From NCBI GenBank assembly GCA_020796225.1, contig CM036765.1, forward strand, positions 38,468,066 to 38,532,065: a stretch of 64,000 bases of DNA, in the 5' to 3' direction. The stretch's first letter is position 1; every line of letters starts with the position of its first letter. Made by a program: the position numbers and the translations under genes. This document shows positions 13,253 to 26,073 of the stretch, in pieces. Origin of the DNA: Arion vulgaris (lineage: Eukaryota; Mollusca; Gastropoda; Stylommatophora; Arionidae). Under the pieces are notes generated by a model. The model worked only from the letters and a program-made list of their open reading frames with translations, was not told where the DNA came from and ran no database searches.

Positions 13253-16200
13253 CTAAGATGAAAAATATAATTCATTATCTACATACGACTTATATAGTGA
13301 ACAATTTAGAGAAGAATACAAACTTTTTATCCATATGGATTTTTTTGTCGTGCCATAACTATTTTATTTTCAGGTTATTTTATGTAAATTAATATGGTAC
13401 ATGATGATGATGATGAATATAGAGAATACAGAAGAAAGGGGGACACAAATAAATAAACAAGTCCTGACAAAATTAGCCATGAAAATAGTAATACTGAAAG
13501 AGATAGGAATAGATAAATACAATATATTTAAACATATATAAAGACATATTCCTTATGATGAACACACTAAAAGGAAAAGTTGAAAAGCAAAATAATATTA
13601 AAGATATAAAGTGTGACGCATGAATCCATTGTCGTTGGTTTAATGAAATTCCATTTACTGGGGTCATTATTGTGTCCAACTATTAATTCCTGCTTCAGAA
13701 GGTCCGCCTTTTGGCAAAGATGAAAGTCTAGTGCCCACTTGATCTCGGTCAAAGGGTGGCAGCCTTCATAAAGCAAATAGGCAACTAAATACAAATTCTG
13801 AGCAGCTTTCATTCTTACAACGCTAAAAGTTATTACACATTTAAAATGTACCTAGGTCCACCTACTGCGGCACTACCAGGTAAAGGCCCAATTTAAAAAA
13901 GAAAACATTGCAGTATTAGTGGATATAGCTAATAGAGGCTTAAAACTGCTGGGGACTAACAAAGATATACTGTCCTGGACATAAAGGTGTCTACAGTCTC
14001 AAGAGAGCAGTAAGGATTTCATTAACAGAATCGAGTGTTGGAAAGCTCAAAATGGACAAAAGAGATTTCCTTTGGCTGCTTAAAGACAAGTTGGAGGAGA
14101 ACACAGCAATTAATGCTAAATTAATACAGCATTTTAAAGGAGTTTACAAACAAGACCAGATGCCTGACAGGAAAATGATGTGTGCTTAACTAATAAGCTA
14201 GGGTAATGACCAGCATTAGCCTTTTACATCTGCTGGAGAAACTATGAGCTAGCTCAGAGTGCTACAGTTTTGGTTCCGTAACCAATAACCAAGGTGTAAG
14301 TGAAACAAATAACCCGTTTGTCTAAAGTATACCATCGAGGCAAGAAACAAACAATGTTAGAGATCCATTGCAATTTTATTATCTCAACAGTAATTAATAA
14401 TGTTATTAGAAATGTTAGAATATACTCACAAATTTGGAAGAAAAGTCTTTTGAAAAGACAAGTACTGTCCACGCAAACTCCAGATCAGATGGCAGAGCTG
14501 ACGAGAGACTTTGGCCTATATGTGTACAAATAGAAAGAAATGAAAAATATATATAAATTAATGAAGAAGTACAAATAGTACACATCCTATCTGCAGTGTC
14601 AACCAGAGTTGTTCTCCCGGAATGACTTTATATAGCATTGAAACTAGAAATGTATATCAGTTATCAGTTATATGAGGACTATCATCATAGCACTTCGGAC
14701 ATGTCCATATGTGCTCCGATCTCCGCCTCAGCAAATCCAGTAGCGTCCAGCGATCCAACACGCCAGTTCGATGTTGATTAATCAATCTCTTTGCATATTT
14801 AGTATGTCGTTCTTTTCGGTCTGCACCAATATTGACACCCATCTCTTTCAATCTGGTCAGCGAGTGAGATTCACAGCCCTGAAACTCCTCTGTTTGGAAA
14901 GACTCTCTCAGTGCATGAAGAATGTCATTTCAATCCAAGGCAGTTCCCTCTGATATTGTAGCCAAGTCAGTCAATCTATCAGCTCGTTCATTACCCTAAC
15001 TCCTGCGTGCCCAGGGACAAAAATGAAGGTGATTTCTCTGATAATTGTCTGTACCAGTACCTCCACCCAGTTGCGTCTCACCATACCTGATTTGACTTTA
15101 CGAATCATGCTCATGGAGTCACTGAGTATGAAAACACGAGAGTAGTTGTGAGATGCCAACCAGTTCACCGCCTCCGTAACCGCCCGAACCTCCATTGTTA
15201 AACTACTTGTGGTTGTTGTGTAGGCCCCACTGGTCTCTCTTATTATCTCAGAAATGTATTTAAGAATGAGGAATGTCCGCTACCATGGTGGTGCAGTATG
15301 GCAAAATGTTCTTTTGTTAATCTTTAATGTTACAATGAAGTGGATAGTAATTTGTCTCCATAAATATTTAGTATGGAATTGAGGATCACGGTGTGCTTGC
15401 CTAAATTAAATAATGATGTACATTGTAAAATAAACAGTTAAACACGTAAACACAAAGTACTACAGTTTTACAAAATACATAAACAGTGACGATAAACAGC
15501 AACGTTTTGACCAAAAGGCCTTTATCAAGCAAACAATACAACAAGAATGACGAATTTTGAGGAACACTACAAATGGACGATTACATGTGGAAACATAAAC
15601 CTATCTAATGATTTATGTTTCCACATGTAATCGTCCATTTGTAGTGTTCCTCAAATTCGTCATTCTTGTTGTAATGTTTGCTTGATAAAGGCCTTTTGGT
15701 CAAACGTTGCTGTTTATCGTCACTGTTTATGTATTTTGTAAAACTGTAGTACTTTGTGTTTATGTGTTGAGCTATTTTTCAAAGTTTTACTGCAGCCTCC
15801 ACCTTTTTTAAAATAAACAGTTCATATTTGTCTTACCTGGCAGTGCAGATATTCTGATGCCACATTTTTGGCCTTTGATTGAGACTTTTTAGAAAGGTAT
15901 TTGGTCAGGTGTTTTGTGAGCAACTCTGCTGTCTGAAGAAATGGAAAAGGCACATGATTCACCTGTACAGTTTCATCACTAGCTGACTTTCTTGTCTACA
16001 ATATGATTTTTGCATTAAAAACCTCAGCTTCTAATAAATGCAACACACTAAAAATAAATTTGACAAAATAATTTTTTATAAAGTATTGGCAAATAAGTCT
16101 TTCTCAAAGCAAAACAGACATAAATATAGGCAAAATGAACAAATGAAAACAAATTCATTTGGTATGGAATGTGCTTTAACCCACACATGAACATCTACGG

Positions 16201-19200
16201 TTGCAACTTCCCAGAAAATACAACTTAACAGAAGACCATAGAACATTCTAATAAAAACAAATGAAATGTAAAACTTACAAGCATGGACAAGCGGCGTTTG
16301 AAGATCTTTGAGTTTGGCACCTGGGCCTGCAGAAACAAAGGAGGAGGACCTAGGACAAGGTCCAATTTACTGCGACCCCCACTTGCTCCTTCTTCCAAAC
16401 TTGCTTCCCGGTCCAAACTCTGTTGCTGCTTAGGCTTTTCTGTGAGTTTTGAAGCATAAATGCCCTCAAAGAATGAATCATCAACATGCATTGGATTCCA
16501 CATGGACTGTGAAGATATAGAAACATAAATTATATGTTTAAGCTGCTTAGTTATTGTAAAGAAGGAACATATTGAAGTTATTGCACTAATTTAAGTAACT
16601 AAGTGTGGATCAAAACATGATACGCTAAAAATAATTAAAGCTAGTTATCTCCAAAATGGAAACAAAGAACTTAGCAAAAGTAAAAGCAAATAAATGTGAG
16701 ATTTATATTGATGTGTTGATTACTTAACAAATGTCATAGCACTAAATGTTGGACTTTGCATTCTTACGATATCAAGATCACAATGTGAACGACTTGAACG
16801 GGTTCAGAATGAAGGTATGCGTATAGCCCTGGGCTGCACTAGAGATACCCCCATTGTGAAGATAAGATATATGCTTGACCTACTGTCACTATGCTCCCGT
16901 GATGCAATCGCCCAAACCAAGGCATATATGAGGGTTACGGCGGATAAGAGACATCCACTGCACAAGAATACTAATGATGTTAAGGGCACAAGAATCAAGC
17001 GTGGCATATCATGGATGGCCCAGGCTGAGAGAGCAATTGGCCAGGTGACCACGGTTGCGACCCTACCAAAAGGGAAAGAATGGATCCCAACAGATGGTAG
17101 CATGACCAACTATCTCAACGTTATCATTACTCTTGGAAGATAATATAGAGATTGGGGCAACATGAAGGCTGATCTCGCAGTTGATAGAAGATAATGCAAG
17201 GGATGATGATGTTGTTGTATATACCGATGGGTCGGTTCATCGTGGTGAGAAGTCCGGCTGGGGTTTCTTGGCTAATGCGCATGGTAGGGTTGTTGCAGAG
17301 CGAAGTGGAGCATACAGAACAACTACTTCTAGTATAAGGATGGAGGTTGAGGCCATTACTGCTGCCCTCCATTGGCTCTCTGGAACTTCATTTACTGGGG
17401 CCGTTGTTATATCTGACTCAGACGATGTTCACAAGATCCAGAAGGGCAGGTTTTGGTATGAGTGGATGTCGTCTATAGAAGTTTCTAGCCTCCAGAGACT
17501 TACGTGGATATACAGTCCTGGGCATGCGGGTGTTTACGGTAATGAGAGAGCGGACAGACTGGCATCAACAGCATCAATTGTTGGGGAGTTGAAGATGGAT
17601 AAGGGGGATGTTCTTCTGCCTCTTCGCGACTGTCTGTTGGATGAGGACACTAAAATCGATGTTGAATTGATCAAGCGATTTAAGCAGTTTGGAGTTACCC
17701 GTTGTTCAAGTCGAACTGGATGCCTGAGAGGCAGAGTGAGAGGTGTGTTTAATCAGCGAGCCACAGGAACCATCAGTATGCATACTCTTCGATATCTGTT
17801 GGGGAGACTGAGCACCTATGGGTCTGCCCGGAGTGCAATGACGTCAGTTTAGTAACTAATAACCAATAGCACTATGTGCAGACTGACAGATGATCAATCT
17901 CCCCTAGTAGTTGCAAAAGGCATGCATGCTGACAGTTTCTGTGGATTGCATTGCTGGTAAAACATACTCCTCATTTGTTTCTAAAGTGCTCAGTCGATGT
18001 TCTGTCCTTCAAATGTTAGTCCAGGTAGATGCAATATTTCAATCAGTATAAAAATATTAAACATGCCATACTGTGTTAATCACACTACAACATTAAACAC
18101 CTATGCCATTCTGTGAATCTAGTTCAAGAACAGTTAATGTTTTTTCTGGATGGACTGGATTTAAATATTCAGAGTGTCTGCTACAGCCACCCCCTTCCAA
18201 TTAACAGGTGATGTGAACAGACAGACCTTTCCAGCTGCCTCTTCCAATTCTGCTTGTCGGTACATTGACATAATTGAATCATTCAAGAATCGCTGAGTGA
18301 TTGCTGAGTGTCTGCGTCTGAGCGCTGAAAAGTACATCCCAAAAGTCATCATTTGTCACTGATTTAGTATCCTTGACCCATCTTTTGCTCAAATTTATAA
18401 TCTCAAGTGAGCTGTAGGAAATATGAGCCAGCCTTTGTCCTGACTTATTCTGGGGAAAAAAATTGTACATAACAGGCAATTAGTTCTCTTTGCAGAGAAT
18501 TAATTCTAAAATTAATTATCTCTGTGCAGAATTATTTTGAAAATACATTAAGCTGTCTCATTTTAAGTCTGGTAACAATGTATATGTCAGATACAATTTC
18601 AAAGCAATGAATATGAAAGTATCCTGTAATTTAGACTGAATCATAAGTAAGGGATATGCTTTTGGGATAGCTATAGACTGGATCATGCGCAAATGCACCC
18701 AAGATGATCAACTAGGCATCAAATGGCTTAATAACAGCAGACTATTTGATCTTGACTTTGCCGATGGCGTGGCCATATTGAATTCAACCACACAAGCAAC
18801 CCACAAACTAACGAGCAATCTTTGCACACTTGCAGAACAGGTTGGTCTCCAGATTAATTCTGCCAAGACCAAAATTATGGACCTCACAAACTCGACAGAC
18901 AACATCGTAATAAATGGCCAAACACTGGAGAAAGTTGAACATTTTACATATTTGGGTAGTAAAGTGTCAAACAACGGAGACACGATGAAAGAAATAAACT
19001 CTCGTATTGCTATAGCAGCTAGTGCCTTCACTAAATTAACGAATATCTGGCAATCTCAAGACCTTAGTATATGCACAAAAGTTAAATTATTTAGGTCATG
19101 TGTGATTCCTGTACTGACCTACGGTTGTGAAAGTTGGAAATCAACAAAGAAAATTGATAAGAAACTGGACAGCTTTGAGAATAAATGTCTACGAAAATTA

Positions 19201-22200
19201 TTAAAAGTAAAATGGAGTGATTTCGTTTCTAACAACACAGTTTAGTTTAGTTTAGTTGTCGGATCATCATCACTGCACGTCGAACAAATTAGTCCATAAG
19301 TGCTCCGATCTCTCTCTCAGTATGTCCATCAGCGTGTGGCGACTAACAACACGGTTCTTTGTTGGTTTACAATTCTTCTTTGTCTGCCAGCATAGCGTTC
19401 TTGTCGAGCTACACCACACTTAACTTTGAGTTCTTGCAGTCTGGTTAGTGTTGTGGATTCACCGCTATTACGTGAATCATGTACACGCCCTCTCTCCCTT
19501 AAGGAATTTATAATATCAGCCTGGTCCATTGCTCGTCCGCTTTGGACAGCAGCCATACCTGCAAGCCTATCCGCACATTCATTCCCCTTACACCTGCATG
19601 CCCTGGCACAAAAATAAAACTGATCTTTGTCAGCTTAGACCTACCCAGCGATTCCATCCAATGTCTCCTAGCCCATCCTGTTTCAATCTTCCTGAGCATA
19701 CTCATTGAGTCACTGAGAAAACATGCATGGATAAAAGTCTAACAACACAGTGAGAGATAGAACACACCAACAACCCGTATCAAATATTATAAGGAAACGA
19801 AGGTGGAAATATTTAGGTCATGTTCTTAGAGCAGACGAAAAGAGACCAAATTGACAAGTCCTTATGTGGTCACCAATTGGGAAAAGAAAACGTGGAAGAC
19901 CAAAGACCACTCTTCGAAGAACCATCCAACAAGAAAGTAAACTATTGGGATGTAAAACCATACAAGATCTCCAACTGCTAGCAAAGAACCGTATCACATG
20001 GAGATCTAAAACCTCTGTCCTATGTGCCGCCTTTGGCTCGAAAGGAATAAACTAACTAACATAAGTAAGGAAGGAATTGGAACAACTAAATCTTGTATAT
20101 TTGGGTCTAGAAAAGTGAAGTGACAGACATTTTATACTTAATGGTCTATAAAGACTATGCAGATATTTTTATTTTATAATCACAAATATAGAATATATAC
20201 AACTGTAACTGTGCAGCTGGATTGCTAAGTTAGAAACAAAAAGTCACAAAGGGATTGGGGGTTGAGCAAATAACCTCCAAGTGGGTGATATGGTCGAGAA
20301 CAGGTATATTGCAGTATTACAAAAGCAGAAAAATTGATAATTAATTACGTTTTTAAAAAAGCAATGTTTCGACCAAAGGACTTTATAAAAAAAAACAACT
20401 ACAAACAGGAAATACTAAATAAACTAAAACATAGATCTACAGTAAAAAAAACCAATAATAATATGATACTAGATATGACCTACATCCTAGATACTCGCAC
20501 GGTGTATGGACATTGTAGATATGATAATGATGGTCGCATGTAGGGTGTGCGGCTGATGATACAACTAATAGCCAGGTGCAAGAACTATTTAATAAAGTAT
20601 GGGAAGAAGAAACTGTCCCACATCAATGGAAAAAGGGAATAATTGTTAAGATCACAAAAAAAAGGTGATCTCAAAGATTGTAACAACTGAAGAGGGATCA
20701 CCCTATTATCAGTAATGACCAAGACTTTCTGCAAAATCATTCTTAATAGAATCATAGGCGCCGTGAACACAACCCTGAGAGAAGAACAAGCTGGTTTTAG
20801 ACCTGGGAGAAGCTGCTTAGACCAAATAATTACCCTATGACTAATTTTGGAGGAACATATTGAGAAGCAACAACCACTTATTCTAAATTTCATCAATTTT
20901 AAAAAGCCTTCGATAGTCTACACAGAATCTCCCTGTGGAATATTCTGAGATGCTATGGAATACCAGACAAAATAATAAACGTTATTCAGAGCCTCTATGA
21001 TGGTTCACAGTGTGCAGTTCCACTGATGGTGGACACAGCGACTGGTTTATGGTTGAAACCGGAGTAAAGCAAGGCTGTATTCTATCTCCGCTATTGTTTG
21101 GAGTGGCCATTGACTGGGTGATGCGAAAATGTTGCAGGGGCAAAACTGACATCGATTGGGTAGAAAATAATCAACTAGAAGATTGGGATTTTGCAGATGA
21201 TATTGCCTTGTTAAGTACAAACAACCAAGATATGCAAAGAAAAAAACAGACAACTTGTCATCTATAGCATCAAAAGTTGGACTGCAGATAAGCTATGAAA
21301 AAAACCAAATATAATGAAGACACCTATGGCAAATAATGCAGGTATCACCATGGAATCTAAAATGATAAAAATAACAGAGCAGTTCACCTATTTAGGTAGC
21401 AATTTTGATTGCACAGGAAATGTTAAAAATAAATTATGATACGAATTGGTAAAGCAACATCAGCTTTTAAAAGTCTAAATAAAATATGGAACTGCAAGTT
21501 ATATAGTATTAAAACTAAATTACGAATTTTCAATTCAAATGTTGTATCAATCCTAACATATGCCAGCGAGAGTTGGAAAATGACTAAAGATATAGAAAGC
21601 AAGTTGAATGCATTTGAAAATAGATGTCTGCGAAAAATAATGAAAATAAAATGGAACAAATTCAGGAGAAGTGATGAAATCAGAGACATGTCTGGTCAAC
21701 CACTAGTGACAACTGTTATAAGAAAGAGAAGATGGAGATATGTGGGCACACCTTGAGGAGAAATGATCAACGAATATCAAAGCAGGCATTGAAGTGGGAT
21801 GCAAAGGGTTCAAGAAAGAGAAGTCGACCTAAGGAGATCCTGAAACGAACTTTGCTGAGAGAGGCAAGAAATATCAGTCTCAGTTCCATGGATGAGATTG
21901 AGCGAGTTGCCCAGGATAGAGCGGTATGGAGAAATTACTTGCAGACCCTATGTAACGATAACGGACGGGAGGAATTATTATTATTTAGAGTGTAGGGTGA
22001 CAAAAAATGATAGGGCTTGTTAAATTTCTCTTACCTTGAGCCAATCAGAACAAATTCTATGTTATGTTGCGCAATATGTTGAAAGAGGTCATAGGAAAGG
22101 AGATAGTGGTGGCATGAAAGACAAAAGGACAAGTATAACAAAAAAGACCTAGAACATGTGACAGTCCCCGCATGACCCACAGAGGTGCGCAGCCTACTGT

Positions 22201-25200
22201 GTATCAGAAGGTTGCGTAGGTTCTTGTCCCTCTGGAAGGTCACCAAAGGAGGGAAGGATCTGCAGCTTGAGGAGCAGAGTTCTGAGAGAGGAGGCATTGT
22301 GAGGGTGAAAGGTGAGCCCTAACCTGGTATGGTCAGAAGTGGGATGGGACGAAGGGGATAGAATGGCGTGACGGAGATAATAATGACATGTTTAATAACA
22401 ATGACACCTCTGAAGTCGGAATAAGACTCGCCTGTGATAAGGACACTTGTGATAAGGATGCAGGCCTTCATGCAAAAACAAACCAGAGATGATATATTGG
22501 GCTCGCTGACTATGCTTGAATTCATAGCAAGCAAATGAAAAAAAATAACAATGACATTGAATTTATATGTGGCATCTGATCAAATGACTAAGGAGAAAAA
22601 ACCAAAAGATTTAGTCTGCTGCGTATGTCTTCCAATTTGCTTAAATATAAAACATGATGCAATTTTATATCAATAAATAGATACTTTCTAAGCAAAACAC
22701 ATTTTATGCATGAGAAAATTATGAGAAGCGTGCTATAAGACTTAAATAAAACAATTTGCTCTGAAGGATTACAGGTGCTATTAAAAGTGTCAATACCTTT
22801 TCAACTTGTCCTCGAAGAGTCTGACTAAAAGTGAATGAAAGTAGATTGAGAATCTCTTTGTCAACTTGTTTCTTCATCTCTGCAAATGTTGAAGCTGTGG
22901 GTTAGAAAATCCAAGAAAATTACCAACATGGACAAGTATTTTTATAAACACTTGGTGCACATAAACAACCGTACATAAAGAAGAGTATCAATCAATCAAA
23001 TGCCTTGCCTGCTGGTGTAGGCAATGCCTGCCGGCATAGGTGATCATGTCTCTCTACAACTCTCTCTCCTTGGTGCATTTAATCAGTTCTGTCATTGATC
23101 TTTTGTCGAACCACGATGTCAGACCATCCAACATCTCCAACAAAGAAGAGTATATGCATTATGAAAATGTGAACACTGTCAGCCAGTCCAGGTAGCATCT
23201 CACCTCATAGTAAAATGAAGATTAATTTGAGAATTTGGTCAACTAAACATTGCAACAAACTGTTTCTTGGGAAATATTAAGGATATTTTGTTATGTTTTC
23301 CTGAGTGATATTTTGCAGGTGACCCCTTTATTAGTGACCATCAAAAATATGATAGGTGGCATAAACTTTCCATAATTAAAGAGATTGTTCCAAATTTTTG
23401 TGATTACAGAGATGATCCAGTCTTTCTGGTATTAAATATATGCTTCAGATTTTAACTGAGATCAGATGCTACTTCTATATTAACAGTTTACTAATGAATC
23501 CACAAACTTTACTAGCTGTATAGATAAACTCTGACAGACTCTAAAATAAATGCAGTTTAACCAAGAGATCATATTTTGTGCTCCATATGTGTATAATTGC
23601 ATAAAAAACACACATAGTTCAATTTGCTTAAATGTATCTAGAACAACAAAATATTTAAACATAAAGTAAGCTAGTTTTACAAAGTACACAAACAGCCAAA
23701 ATATTACATTTTTACCACAAGGATTATCAGGCAAAGAACACAAGAGAAATACACAATCTTTGAAATTGCTACACATAAAAATTGAGTTTAGCTGACAATT
23801 TTCATTTTTTTTTTTTTGCACGGCACGGTTTCATATATATTTTGATTCTAGTGTTCTTTGCTTGATAACAGTATTTTGGTCACAACGCACAAAATTGACT
23901 TTTTCCATTCTTTATTTCTATACTTTGTAAAAACTACATATTTTATGAGTATATCTTTTTCTTTTGGTATATACTTTTACTTTAACTTACCTTATGTTCA
24001 ATCTCCATTTTTACCAAGCAAAGATACTTTATTTTACATAATATCAATATCATACCTCATATTATACTCAATTTCACGATTATTTCTTGTCCTTGAAATT
24101 AGGTTTCAAATTTATTTATATAATGTTTCTACCTATATTTTTAATACAGTGCATTGCAATTAAATTATTACAATATTTCTAGCAACCTCTATTTCTTGAT
24201 GAAAACTTACCTACTAAGTATTCAGAGAACATGCTGTTTACTCCCGAGTTGCCCGGCTCTTCAGTTATGACCTCAAATAGCTGGTAAAAAATAACAAAGT
24301 AATTAGTATTGTAAAGGACAAATATATTTGGCTAAGACATCAACTATCTATTACAACCTTTTTATATTTTTTTTTCCTGATCCAGAAGCACTTGAGCACA
24401 TGAAGCTCTTTGGCTCGGTGCCATCGATATCATAACCCTTTGCTTTGGTGCCATGAACACTGTAAATCTGGAGAACCTGTGGCTTTTCTGCCAGCTTATG
24501 GAATTAAACCGCACTCACAGAAGGCTTGTCACCCGTCGTCAAACACGCTATGAACATACTGGGTAGGCAGGCAAACCTTTTATATAAAGACTTATGTACA
24601 GCAAACTCAAGCAAAATAAATGCTAAAATCAGATGTGCTAGACTGAAAGCAGTTTCATTGTAAACTATTAGCACAACATGCTTATGCCCAAAGTCTCCAA
24701 TAATAACGAGCAGTTATTCTAGAGCAAATGCAGATAAAGAAGTCTACATTTTGCTTCAAATAAAAAATTACTTCAAGAAAAAAAAATTACAAAAGTAACA
24801 TACCTCAGTTAGGTAGAAGAAATTATTTTCCATGGTACAGTGAATATCATCATTATGTCATGACTAATGTGTATGAGGCTAGCGACACATGGAGGCAAAC
24901 TTATCAAGCAGAGCACAAAACTAGGTTTGAGCTCGAGAAAGAGATCCAAGATCGAAGTGAGTGAACATTTTTTATCTCTACCCTATGTGCCCTTGGGAGT
25001 GAGAATGATGATAAATTTATTTCAAAATCATCAGTCTTCTAAACATTTCAATAGTTGATATTCTCAGTATTTTTAAAAAAAATACAGCCAAACCAATCCT
25101 GATCGCTACTATTTGTCTGCTAAATTTTTCCTAAATCTTTCGACCTGTCACAAGCTTTTATTGATCTTTCTTTCTGCCATGTGTTGCCGTGGCTCGAAGG

Positions 25201-26032
25201 GAGCAAAGAATAGTAACACTTCGACCACACACGGTGTATCGGTAGCGCTCTTTCAGTTATGTCCCTTTTTACGCTTAACTCCCCCCTTTGTTTACATTCC
25301 TGTACAGGAATGTGCAAGGTCTGAAATGGCGACATTTCGGTAGGCTTATATGTAGCTTCAAAGTCCGGCTGTTGTTAATGTAAAACACACTATATACGCT
25401 ATTGCATCTAGCTATAATAAAAGTTCATATGTAGCTCTAGATTATTGTGTAGTTTAAGTCTGTTATATAATATAGTTATGAAGTTATATCGGTATGAACT
25501 AGTCACTTTCCAAGTAGCTGACGATGTGCAAATTACGCTGATGGGGTACGTTGTTAATATTCATTGAAGGAAGAAATATGGGTTACAAACATGTACAAAG
25601 TTTAGTTTTTTTGACAAGGGAACACGTTATCAATACTAAAATTTATGTTTCTTAATACGCACATTTAACAGAAATATAGTGAGAATTCTTCATTGCCGTG
25701 AGATTTTCTGAATGAATAAGAGTAAGATAATAAGATAAGAATAAGTAATGAGTAAGATCAAAAAATTGTTTAAATAAAAATGAAATTGTAATAAGACTGT
25801 AGAATATAATGATTCCAGAATAAATTAATTTTAAAGAATTTTATTTCATTATAACGTGGGGCACAATGGTTGACATATAATACTATACTCATATAATGTC
25901 ATTAGCTAACGAAAGACGAATTTTAAAAGCTATGTCTGGTCATTTATAATAGCATAAAAATGTCATAGACAGTTATGACAAATTTACTGTTAAATTGCTA
26001 ATATATTTAACATATCTCAACCTACCAAAATG

Positions 26033-26073
<41 letters not shown>

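Noticed and set aside
13567..13812. Open minus-strand frame reading LLYEGCHPLTEIKWALDFHL, lying between two GSAP exons
   Set aside because: Exons 14430-14497 and 13158-13252 already join in phase and match the expected length; no acceptor/donor pair lets this stretch fit between them. Origin unknown.
26037..26070. (TA)n run as a possible origin, boundary or element end
   Set aside because: An ordinary microsatellite; it does not coincide with any inverted or direct repeat flanking the N-RAG-TP-like gene.
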